This document shows positions 1 to 12,900 of a stretch of 64,000 nt of DNA, piece by piece. The stretch comes from Leuctra nigra (lineage: Eukaryota; Arthropoda; Insecta; Plecoptera; Leuctridae), in assembly GCA_934045905.1 (NCBI GenBank), contig OW203762.1, forward strand, positions 24,336,345 through 24,400,344, given 5' to 3'. The notes beneath the pieces were generated by a model, which was given only the letters and a program-made list of their open reading frames with translations, was not told the origin of the DNA and did no database searches. The translations under genes were made by a program, and so were the position numbers. The stretch's first letter is position 1. Each line of letters starts with the position of its first letter.

Positions 1-703
1 GAATAATAAGTCAAACAGACGAGGCAGTAAACTTGAAACTTGATGTATGTACATTTGGAACATTGTGTGAGCATTGTTGAGTCTTATATTATAAATACTG
101 TATTGGAACAAAGTAAAGATTAATAATTAATCTACCATTTCATTTTCACAGTGTCGTGAAAAATAACTTAAAATATTGTTTGATATGCTTCTTTTACTCA
201 TTTGGAATGAATGCTAACACACGCACGCGCCGTCTTGCACTGGTATCTGTGATGCATTGCTAATACTATTGCCGAAATACTTGCGAGTCAAAGAAAACAT
301 CAGCTAAATACAGTTTGCAGTATGATCAGTTGTAACTGTCTTTCATTGTTTAGCTGCCCTCGGGTTTGTGATTCGGGTCTTTCGGTTTGATTCCTGTCGA
401 GGTCATTTTGCTTTCCGTCAGCTACACTAGGATTGACTCACTTTGGAACTAAAATAGTCTTCACGGTAGGAGTGATATTTACACAATAAATATTACGTTA
501 GGAACTGTCGAAAACAAGTCGTAGGATAATAAATAGAATAAGTTAACTTCACTGGTGTACAGGTAGAGGCGGGCGGCATTGGTAGAAACTATCGGTAGTC
601 GTTGTCAAGACTGTAGCTGACTCGAAGCATCGTTAAGATCGTTCACATCAATATTACTATCGTTATAATTATTATATTTATTATTCGAGTGCGGCACGTA
701 TCG
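1..703. other. 3' UTR and downstream flank of InR
   Basis: AT-rich, no coding potential recognised. A B-box-like string near 390-402 (GGTTTGATTCCTGTCG) may be an old tRNA-derived fragment. A short TG/AC-rich stretch lies near 220-235. Confidence 0.5.
677..682 (-). promoter_or_regulatory. Candidate poly(A) signal AATAAA after InR stop
   Basis: TTTATT on the plus strand reads AATAAA on the gene strand, 22 bases past the stop. Use of this site would give an unusually short 3' UTR, so a more distal site outside the window is at least as likely. No other AATAAA on the gene strand was seen in 1-703. Confidence 0.25.
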
Positions 704-936
704 TCAACACTCCGTCGTCTTGAGTGAGGGGTCGGTGCCGTTGGAGTGGTTGGCGATCCATCCATTGGCGGCTGTGGGGGAGTTGACGGAGCTGCCGTTG
801 CCGAGCTTGCTGCCGTTGCTCGTTGTGATTGTGATTGGCTCGCTGAGCGGCAGCAGCGGAGGGTTCGATGCATACATCGGGTAGTGACTCGAGGAGTGAG
901 CCGTTACTTCGAACGCCTCATCTTCGTCGGAGTCAC
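704..936 (-). CDS. InR: InR coding exon 19: C-terminal tail and stop
   Basis: Joins as [15 protein letters not shown]; 76 residues, stop TGA at 706-704 after KTTEC. Rich in Ser, Asn, Thr and Pro, probably disordered, with no YxxM or second NPxY. The whole tail after the kinase is only about 125 residues, far shorter than the long extension of the Drosophila receptor. Acceptor ctcttcgcag. Confidence 0.93.
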
Positions 937-3900
937 CTGCGAAGAGAGCAAAGTTAGTTTCCAAATACATACCTACAGGTATTTAGGAAAAAAATGAAGT
1001 AACTAGGTAGTAAGTGATACTGTGTGGTGGAAGACTGGTCATGGTAGTTCGAGAAGGTTTCACCTCGCTTTTATAGCATGTTTAAATAATGAAATAAAGA
1101 AATGAAATAACTACAGAGATAAAAAAGGATTATATTTAGAAGGGTGTGTAAACTGTAAACATTGAGAGATTTAAATAAAAACAAATTTAACTTAGCAATA
1201 TGTATAGTTCTAGTCTAGTGAAAACCTGGAAAAATATGCGGCGAGATACAATACTTGAGGGAAAACAAAAAAGGAGGTTCAATAATTGTTGCATTAACTG
1301 TGAAAAACAATTTTACTATTAAATATGGTTGGTATTATTGGAAGCAATAAATATACCTACCTAGTACATGTAGTATTTGAATAAGAAGGTAGAAACAACA
1401 TGATGAATGTGTAATGAAGTTTTACACAAGCAAAAAGAATGCGTTCAATCTATTTCTTCGTCATTCATTACATTCCCGTCTGTTACCTACCGAGTGAGAA
1501 GTCCTCGATGTCTCGTGTCACTCTGAGCGGGGTGGCGGGGTCGTCGTCCACGGCCGAGTTGGCGAGGTGCGCACGCGTGTCGCACCCCTCGGCGCTGTGG
1601 AAGAACGAGACGCGCGAGAACTCTGGTCCGACGTCGTCCAGCAGGATCGTCACCAGGTCCAGGAAGTGCGGCCGACCCTGCGGCTTGTGTTGCCAGCACA
1701 GTCGCATCAGCTCGTACAGGCGGTCGGGACAGTTTTCCGGTCGCTCCATCACGCCCGCGTCGATCACGTATCTGCGGTCACGATAACAATGTTGTACATT
1801 GGATTCATCAATTTTATTCCGAAGCTCCCACTGACCTTGTCTACTTGAATTTTCGAATTATCCGAAGGGAGGTTGTTTAGGACAAGAAGGTTAATGAGGT
1901 ATTGAAAATCCTCATTTAGCTACATAGTCAGAAAGGAGATTGAAATCTTTAGTGGTCTGAAATTCAGTTTGGTTCATCAGACGGGAAGAGAAACTTAACC
2001 ATATGAAATTAGTGGTCTGTACTCTGTACCAATTGGTTGGGCAAATCCGTTACATTTACATTGACACAAAGATAAATGAATTTTAAATGATGATACTTCC
2101 TGAAGTGAAAGGTAAACATTCATGATCTTGAACCCAACATTTAGAAGTAGGTACTTTAATGCAGCCTCATGCTCAAAATAAATTCCAGATTTATCGACGC
2201 AAGTGACGAGTCGACTGGATTCCGTCCAAAAGATTATTATAGCTCACAGTCTTGTGGTGTTGAGGACTGACATCCACAAATGTCTACTTGAGGATACAAC
2301 TTCTTTTGAGCACGAGACTGTTTGAGAATGGTTACAATTTCGCTCTTACCGTAGAACCTGATCGTTGGAGAGACCCTGGTAAGGCTGCGAGGCGAGTGTC
2401 GCCATCTCCCACAGTACGACGCCGTAGCTCCACACGTCGGAGCGGCTCGTGAAGACGCCGTCCTTCAAGCTCTCTGGCGCCATCCACCGTACAGGCAGCA
2501 GGCCTTTGGTGCCTGTCACAAACACATTAGCCGTCATTAGGATTTCAGTTGTGGGAATTTCACAAGTTCAGAGTCCTATTATGTTGCTCAGTTCTCCAAA
2601 ATTTTGAAAGTTAATTAAATTTCAAAATTAATGATAATAGTGGAATGATAATAAATTAATCCCTCTCAGAACAACTACTTCACTTGTAGAAAGTCAGTAC
2701 ATGATATTCTATAAGACTCATATTTGTCTTATAAAATGAGATATTTGTGTTGCACTCTCGTAAACACAGTTTGAAAACACCTCGTCCTCTCACCTTTCCT
2801 GTAGTAGTCAGTCTCGTATATGTCTCTTGTCATGCCGAAGTCGCCGATCTTGACGGTGAGATCCTCCGCGACCATGCAGTTGCGCGCGGCCAGGTCGCGG
2901 TGCACGAACTTCTTGGCCGACAGGTAGGCCATGCCGTCGGCGATCTCGATGGCCATCTGCAGAATGCGCTTGAGCGTCGGCGGCTGCACGGTGGGGTCGC
3001 CGCCCGTGTCGGGCCGATGCGACCGGAGGTACGTCTTCAGGTCGCCATTGGTCATCAGCTCCATGACCACGAGAACGGGTTGACCTTGGGACACGACGCC
3101 CAGGAGGCGCACTACGTGGTTCGTGTGGAACGCTCTGCGCAGAGACAAGAAGCAAATGTTATTATTTACATTCATTACATCACTTCAAAATTCTATGCGG
3201 TCTACAAAATAAATTATCCATTTTCATACTCGAGGATCCACAGCTATATTTTAATCATTTCATCTATTAAATACATTGCAATTTTAGAGTCTCCCTTGTT
3301 TTGTGCTCCAAATTTCATCTTCTTTTTAATTAATTTTGGTTCAAAAAGATGTTTGTACACAAAGGAAGTGTTTATATTTCGCATGCATGTCATAACCGCG
3401 CTTTTCCAATGTTACTGAATTCTATCCAGAAATGTCAACTTAGTGTGGAAATAATATTAAAAGCTTTCAGAAGGTCCACTTTCGAGCATATAAAATATCT
3501 TATGCGCTTCATGAAATACGTCATGTGAGGGAATGTTTAGAATCTTTTTACTCTCAAAGAAGAGATTTGGATACTAGTACTTCCCATTTCTTTAGAGTAT
3601 GAACAAATTAACCGTCAACAAGTTTTCTTGTAAACCAACTCACTTCATGACAGAGGCTTCGTTGAGGAACTCGCTTCTCTCTCGATCGGAGGCGTTCTCG
3701 CCGACCGTCTTGATGGCGCACCGTATCTCCGGTTGTCCGTCCACGATGTCTCTGCCGATGCCCTGGTACACCATGCCGAACGAGCCCTGGCCCAGCTCAC
3801 GCAGCAGCTCCACCTTCTTCCGCGGGACCTCCCACTCGTCAGGAACATACACTGCACGCACACAACGCTCGGTTACACAACGCTCGGATATGACGCAGTC

Positions 3901-6900
3901 GGGACAAGTGATTATTCTCCATCCCTAAGAATAGCTATGAATCAAGAGTCTCACCTGTGCTCATGTACTCTGGATTGACCGAGGCGATGAGCCGGTTGGT
4001 GGGAATGTCCGGGGCGTATTTCCGACGCACGTAGTACGCAGCGAAGCAGATCGCCAACACGGCCAAGCATCCCACCAGACTTCCGACCAGCCACTCCACG
4101 TATGACGACTGGCTGGGTTCCTGCGAACAACACAATCGGTTATTATGTCAAACATTTTACTCCCATATATTTTATTACTAGGAAAACGCTCTGTGTAACG
4201 CGTTGATGAGCGAGCACGGATACACGCAACACCTCGAACCGAAATTATGTCTATCGAATGTCATTAAAAGCCAACAATTCTTTAGTTTCGTCACAGATTT
4301 GTATAAAAATCTCCAAAATCTCCACAAATATTGGTGCCAATCCTTGCTAAGTTTTAAGTTGATCGATTAAACCTTTATGATTGAACGGTTCCTTGTTAAT
4401 TTTCAAAAATCACAGGATCTCGTTCAAAAAATATACCTGGGACCACCCATATGATATGATATGTAGTGTGTGTACACAATATCAGATCAATCTGTTGAAC
4501 GGTCATTATTAGTTTCATTTCGTTTGAAACTTTCTGCTCTAACTACCTTGCCTTGAACTGAAGATTCGAAGTCACCGTGAATTTGACAGCCAACACGCAA
4601 AATGTCCCTAAAATGACAAAAACTTTTGAAAATAACGACAGATTAGAGTGAAAATTGGCAAAAATACCTTAAATGTTGGTACAAATGACCATGCGAAGTT
4701 TTTAGTTGGTCGGTCAATCGGTTCCAGTTTAAATGTCAAAAATCACAGGAAAAATGGTTTCAAATTTGAACCAATTGGAGGATTTGGCTGAATTTTTTTT
4801 TGATTGGGTACAATGTTGGTTGCAATGACTTTGCTAAATTTCAAATTGATCGAACCAACCAATCGAAAGATAATTTTTATAAAATTTGAACCAATCACAG
4901 GATCTCGTTCAGAAAAGATCCCAGGGATCGCATAGATTACGTTAGTATGTGTACAAAATTTCAGATCGATTGGTTGTGCGGTTTGACCTGGGCAGTGAAC
5001 ACAAAAAAACAAAAAAACAAAAAAACTAAAAAAAAAACAAACACACAGAGAAAGTGCCATAAGTGTACCGTGGTGACGCTCGCTACGCTCGCTCAACAAC
5101 TGAAATCGTACTCGATTTGAGACTGAACTGGGAAAAACAAAACGTTTTTGAGCAAGGCCCCTTCACAAAAACTGATGTAAGGCCAATCACTACAAAAGTT
5201 ATTATGCGAGTTATTGATTGATTGATAGCTGCATTACGCCCACGATGGGCATAATATGTACGTCTCTAATCATATCCAATTCTGACGAAGTTACGAACTA
5301 GAAATATCGTAACAGGTCTTGACTGATGATTCCACTATTTTGTCCTGCTTATGTTCAAATTAATAATAACAATAATGTAAATTATTAAGCACTTAAAAAC
5401 AGATACACAATTTGTCTGTCTTCAACAATCAAGTCATTGATCTTCCATACATCCATTTCACTTCTTCTCCTCTTCACCATTTACTTCTTATTACGTTAAT
5501 CGTAATGGGCGTCAGTGGCGGTCTGGTCCGGGGTGCAGAGGTGCGATCGCATTCTGGGCCCCTATTTACATCTTACTGTCGTTCTTCATATTTAACATTT
5601 TACATACATTTTTTTCTATCTCTACTTTATTGTACGGGTCCTGTCATATGTTTATCAGGGCCCTTTATCCGCCCTTTATCCGTATCCCGGTCCTTTTCAT
5701 CCCAGACCGCCCCCGATAGGCGTTATAGTTGTGCTTCAAGATCAGTGGCAATCTTTAACAGAGGTATACAGTGGTATTGCATGCAATGTAACTCCTCGAC
5801 CAGCGCTCAAACAACGATCCTTCCTGCTACTCGAGGTCATGGTACTGACCTTGATCAGGAAGTAGGATCTGGGAGTGTGGTTTCCCGGACCCGCTAAGCT
5901 CGTGGCTCGGATGCGCACACTGTAGTTGCCCGGTTGCAGGCCCTTCAGAGTGTACGAGTTGTGTTGCTTGATGAACATTTGTCGCGTTATGCACTTCTGT
6001 ATCGGCGTGAACTGCAATCAGAGACATTAGAATTACCAAATCAAGTATAGCAACATTAAGTTCAGTTTAAAAAAATAGGATGTCCAACACAGGTGTAAAA
6101 AGATTATTTTTGAAAATAGGTATGACGGTAGAAGACATTTTTCTTAAAAACTGCGATGGGTTGCGGAAGTGAAATCGTAGTAATGACATACTTATCGGTT
6201 ATATTAAAAAGTCACTAGCGTAAGTACACAATTACAAAAGGAATTAACTACTTAATTTGAGAAATAGTAAGAGATAATAGAATCCGAGCTGAAGGCAAGT
6301 GACCAAAATGGAAATCTAACCACCTCAAGACTTGTTAAAAATAGGAATGTCCAATACAGGTGTAAAAAGATTATTTTTGAAAATATGACCTATTCTATTA
6401 CATACCAGAATTTCAAAACGGAAGATCATAAACACCCAATAGATTTTAGAGAATTGCATAGCATCTAGTAGAATTGCACATACATCTATGCTGCTTGAAG
6501 ACTTACATTCTCGATGTCCATCCGCTGGTATTCGATCTGGTAGGTAACGACGATGCCGTTGGGTCGCTGTGGCTCGGTCCATTCCAGTTTAACCGACCCG
6601 CTGCTATTCGACATCTCCACTTTCAATGTGGCCACGTTGTCGGCTCCCTCTGTAGATCAACGAACATTCATTCATTTACAACTTTTTTTACAAAAAGCAA
6701 AATAAGACTCGATTATAGCTTCCATGAACCTATGCCAGAGCTTGCGACCACTGCCATCAGCGAGTTAATTTTGTTTTAAATCTCCATATTTACCTCTTAT
6801 TTTTCAGCCACCCTATTCAACAAATAAAAAAATGATTTTTGCTTCCATCCCTGAGCAATTATGCAGACCCACTGTGGCTAAACACCAATCACTCTTTCAT

Positions 6901-9900
6901 ATTGTGGACCATCACATACTAAACCCTATCAATATCATCAATTCAGACATTAAGCACTAAACACAAAACCTTGAACATACATTACACGAACGACAATTGT
7001 GGCCTCGCATTAAGTATATATGCATATGAAAATAACTAACAGAAATATGACTAACAATGATATTGATAATAATGTACGGTAGATGCAATAAGAGCGTGTA
7101 AATATTCAAAAAATTCAAAACGATCCTCCGAATATCTCTACATCAACTGACCTAGACTCAACGTTCGGCCGGACTCGATGCTCGTCTGACTGCAGTTCTC
7201 CGTGAGGTTCCTGCCGGTGAGCTCCTTCTTCGTCCGCTCTCGGCAGGCCTTTACTTGTATCGTGTAGGAGCCGAAGTGTGACAGGCCGGTGAACACGACG
7301 ATGTTCGAGTTGTATACGATACGCTCGAGCGGCACTTCCTCGTCTGAGAATCAACATCAAGCACAACGTGATTACTCCAGCTCGAAAATGTTCCATAAAC
7401 AATGAAGTTCTTTACATAGAAAGACCCTCATTCAAGTCTAAAATCTGAATAATAAGAGTTTGATATGTATTCGACAAGCATTTACCTAATTTGTTTTGTG
7501 TTCTCTTCATGAACAAGTCTTAAAAAATAATATGGATTCCGTTGGCAATGATATTTACTGTTATATTATTGATTGTCAGTAATATTTACCATTGATATTT
7601 GCCACAATATTTACCATTTTACAATTCTCGTTGTTTCTTATTATCGTTAGAGTGACAGAGTACAAGAAACATTCATAGTGTGTAAAAAGGTTTATTCATA
7701 CCTTAAATTTCAGTCATAAAAACCACAAAATCATATTAATATATTCAATCTCCAGTAGCTAGTCTTCCTGAACCTAAATCCATCTGCAACGTCCCACAAC
7801 TGACCTAGACTGGAGTTGCCACCGAGCGCACCGTCATCCACCGAGCGCTTCCTCCGCATCTCGGAGCCCAGCTCCCGTCGGATGTAGATGGTGTTCTGGA
7901 GCGTGTTCTCGAAGTTGATGGACGATATCTTCTCGTCCTCCTGCTGCAGCGTCGTTGCGCTCTTCTCCTCGCAAGCGCACGAGCTCGGCGTCGTCTTCTC
8001 CTCCGTGTCCACGCGCACCGGCGTCTTGTCCATCAGCGAAATGGCTGGAATTAGGACATGTCAAGGTCATTGGATGCAAGCAAAGTATGTCAAATTTAAA
8101 AGCATCATTAATTAATAGGTACAGTTTATCAGCCTCATGCTCAAAAGAAGTTGCGTCCGCAATTAGATATTTGCGGGTGTCAGTCCTCAACACCACAAGA
8201 CCGTGAGCTAATAATCTTATGGACCGATCCAGTAGACTCTGGTCACTTGCGTCGATAAATCTGGAAATTCTTTTGAGCATGAGGCTGTATGTAGGCTAGA
8301 AATTAAAATTAAAATAGTTACAAAGTTTGAAATTAAATACTTCTCAAATTTAAATTTGTGAGCTTGGAATGTTTCCTATAAGAAAAAAATTTACAATCCC
8401 AATTCACCCTCCAATTCTTATTCTATGACTATGAGTCCTGTCATAATCAAAACCTTGAGAGAATATGACAATAGTTTTAAGATGTTCCTTATAACATTTG
8501 AGAAGTAAAGTCTGAGGATATGTATGAATGCTTTTAAAAATGTTAACTACTCTCGTTTTCAAATATTAAAAAGAACAAATGCAAAAATTGAGGCAGTACC
8601 TTAACTGACACAATGCTAAGATACAAAGAAAGCCACAATACTCAATCTCAAAGTTTAGTTTACAAGGATTCCTTTCTCTAAATAGCACGTTGAGAAACTT
8701 AAATGAGATTACGAGAGCGTGCCTAACTGCACATCTGACGACATGCTCACAATTCAACGACTCACGTTCGTTGCAGTAGTCGCGCTCTGCGTAGATGCTG
8801 TGCCTGCTCTCGTTGACCTGGACCACCGTGACGACGTAGTGCGTGACGTTGCCGTTGGGAGTCAGCGGGGGCAGCCACTTGATCACCAGGTCGGTGCTCG
8901 AGTTGGCGTACACTTTCAGCCCTTGCGGCGTCGACGGCACTGCAACGAGAACCACGCGTTAGGAAACAGGACAATGAAAGAGCATTGAAATGTACAGTTA
9001 CTCTCCTTTGAATATTTAAAGGTTTCAGATGCAATGACTGACAATAAGGGACCTAAAAATAACAATTTATGACCTCACTTTCCCACAATAGCAATATGAG
9101 CTTTTTACTGTTTCTAATAAAAGTGAGTGAACTTTAATACATTTTTATGATAGAAATGAAAGTCATCAGTTTAACCAAAATTTCTACTCCACTGAGAAGT
9201 ACACTGAACACTGGGCCGAGAGGGGCACAATCCAGGATAAACATGTTAAAGGGTCCCTAAAACAGAGGGAAGAATATAAAAGGCCCAGAGTGAAAAAAAT
9301 CGTAAAATGTAAAAAGCCTATATGTAAATCAAAAAGTCTGAGATACGATCACATCCTGGGCACTTTTTTAAGTCAAACCATGAGTCCATGACATATATAA
9401 GAAAATCAATCTGGTTCATGATATGGCCGTTACCAGGGGAGCGATTACATAATTGATTACTTTCCTTCTCACGGTGACAAGCTTCTCATCTCACCCCAGA
9501 AGGCCGTGAATGTAATCGAGATGAGAATCCCACCCTTGTACATAAGGTATATAGAATTCGTTGTACTTATTTCAGCTAAACGAATTGGGAGCAGCTCTTA
9601 CCGTCTGCGTCTGTCATGAAGTAATGTATCTTGCTCTGTGCACCGCTCCTCTCCGTCGAGATCATGTACGTCTTCACGTAGAAGGCGTACTGCGTGTATG
9701 GCTTCAGCTTGGCCAAGATCTTAGTCGGTTCAGAATCGGGCTGGACATCGTCCACGGACCATCTGAAACGAAGAGGAATACACCGTTCATAATATTCTTG
9801 AGAAGTTGACATAGGAGAATGCTTCGCAATCAACAGTGTTGGGTAAGTTCCTTTTTAAAAGGAACTAGTTCCAGTTCCAAGTTCCTCGCCGAAAAAAGGA

Positions 9901-12900
9901 ACTAGTTCCAGTTCCAGTTCCTTCAATAGTGAAAGGAACTATTCCGTTCCTAGTTCCTTTATAAAAGGAACTTAGTTCCTTTTATTTCCTTTTTATAGAA
10001 AGGTGTCATTTTAATTGGAACATTAAAAATTGAAATCTGCAAATTAAAATTGAAAAAAAAAAATTGAATCACTGTATCACAGCAGATTTGAAAAGATTAT
10101 AAGAGAGAGATAAGAAGATTCGGTATGAGTTATTTTTAGATGCCAAATTTTTCGGAGTACAGCCAAGTTAGTACAGCCAAGTTTAAAAAAAAGGAACTTT
10201 GCAAAAATCGTTACAGTTCCTCAAAAAAAGGAACTAAACCGTTCCATAGTTCCTCCCTAGAAAAAAGGAACTAAGACGTTCCATAGTTCCCAAGAAAAGG
10301 AACTAGTTCCTACCCAACACTGGCAATCAAGCCCTTCATTTACAAGAAAATCATACGTTAGAAGAGTGCTAACCGAGATTTAATGCTAACTAACACATTG
10401 GCGTATTTTGACGAATACAACTTGCCATAGTGGTTGCCATTCTGTATATTGACGAGGGAATCTCACCAGATCCAGCTTTCCTAACTTGTATAAAAAAATC
10501 TAAGACATATTATCAAGATTGAGAAATGTTATGGCAATTTTTATGATTCACATAATATGGACTTCTTTGTACACTTTAAAAATGAAATCCAAATATGGGT
10601 TGATGTTATTAATGACGACTTGACAGTTGTCATGTTGTCATGACGCTCATGATGATGGGAGTACTGAGCAAAATGATTATGCAGAAAGGGAATACGGATT
10701 TGCCTGAATAAGCTGGAAAACTTAAATTAAATTTCATAGAGGGATGTGGACCATGGAATATTAAAATCTGGTGTAAAAGTTTAGAGCAATACTATAATTG
10801 CATAACACTAGGTGTTATGTTGTATAACACAAGGTATGTAACATGTGGCAGATCTGCACAATCACAATTCAGTCCCAAGCAGGGTATCGAACCCAAACTG
10901 GAACTCGAATCCTGAAACCTAGTCTAGTTCTAGGCCGAATTAGAAACCTCATTACTTGCGACCGACTCCGGAGAGCTGTGAACGACTAACTCACCCATCG
11001 CTGCCGCAAGCGTCTCTGCCGTCGTAGAGAGTGAGATTATTGAACGGGGTTTCTATCGAGTAGACGACGTAGCCGAGCAGCGACCGCTTGTCGTGGTGTT
11101 GGTACTCGTCCCACTTGATGATGGCGGCGGTCGGATTCGTCGAGTGGACGGTGGCGTTCAGCTCAGAGATGTTGCACGGCACTTTGTCTCCGTTCGACTT
11201 GGGGGCCACCTGGACAATGAGACGGAACTTTGTAAGCGATTGGCAACATGGGAAAAAGAAAGTATAGAGACAATTTGAATGTAGGTAGTTGGAAGCTATG
11301 TATTTATGGCCTTATAGTTCAGAACTTGGTTTAAGTATTTTAAAAATGTTCAGATATTTATTTCTCTCAGAAAGAAAATGGAACATTGATAGATATAACT
11401 TCTTAATGTTTCAGAACACATCTTATTTAAGAATATAAACAGTACAGTATGAGTTATATATAAATTTAAATATATTACAAATGTAATTTAGTTTATAACT
11501 TTACTAGTATCTCATAACTATCATCACTTGTTCATTTGACTAAACCATACAAACGTGAATCTTACATATAAAATAAAAGATTCAATGAGAAACTTTATCA
11601 AAAGTAAAGTTTAGTATCTATTGATAGCATTTGACCAGTTTTCAAACATTCACTAATGTTGGGAAGTAACACATCAGAGAAATTTTCCTTGGCTTCAAAA
11701 TTAATACTTTTGTAAATACGAACATTTGTAAAAAAAACAACATTATTTTAATATAAGAGCAAATTTGTTGGCAAAGTAAAAAGTTTTTAGGTTCTCTAAA
11801 GCGATGCAGTTCTGTCTCCATACCTCCAGGTCTGTGTAGGGCGACAGGCCGACCTCCCTGTTGAGGGTCTCGATCTTGTCGATGCACAGCTTGGGGTTGA
11901 AGTGGAAGAAGAGGCGTCCGTCGCGTATCTGCAGCTTCTCCTTCCGCGACTTCCAGTCCCACAGATCCTGGATGTTCTGGTTGTCGAGGACGATCAGCGA
12001 GTTCCCATTGTCCTTCACCATCCCGTGGATCACGCGCAGGTTCTTCAGGAAGTCCAGCGAGATGATCGGGAACGAGCGCACCACCTTCAGGTATTGGTCG
12101 ATCTCTTCGATCATGTTCAGATTCTCTTCCAACTCTTTCACCACATTCTCTGCAAGAGAAAACCAAAAGTTTAATAATGTGTTGCAATAACAAATAAACA
12201 TAATTACTGACCATCAATATATTTTGTATAAACAGAGAATTCAATTTGTTAAAAAAATAATGATTTTGGATGTATCTTACAAAATGTGTCGGCTAATAAT
12301 TCCTTCAGATTAATTACAAAATATATAACTTTCAAATAAAAATGCATATATCGAATACCGTTGTAAGAGTCAGCTGCACTTGAAGGTATATATTAACGGT
12401 TTGAGAGTAAGTATACTTACTTCCACCCGTAATTTGTATCTCGAGGGCGCCCTTGATATGCGTGCACCCCCTCATCATCTGCGCCGCCGCGATGCTGTCT
12501 ATGTTGGCGCTCGGGCACTCCTTGCGACACGGGCCGGTGCATATCTCGCAGCGGCGCCGCCCGCCGACCTTCTTCTCCTCGTAGCCGCGCGGACAGTGGA
12601 GGATGCACGAGCGGCTGTCGTTGTACTCGAACGGCTTCCACGTCATGTTCTGCTCGCCGCCCTCGCCCTTCGGCACCTCCATGCTGTAGCACTTGCTCTC
12701 GTTCACGCAGCGGCGCTTTAAGTACTGCGAACATGCGCGGAGACTGTTAAACATGACGGTCATGAAGACGGCGTGGAATGACTACAGTTCTTGACATATT
12801 TATACTTTTCTACAGCATTTACTTAGACAAAAGTCCATAAAGGCTATAATGATTTACAGAACGTCAAAGTGGACTCCTTTAAGATGACTTGAAAGTTGTT

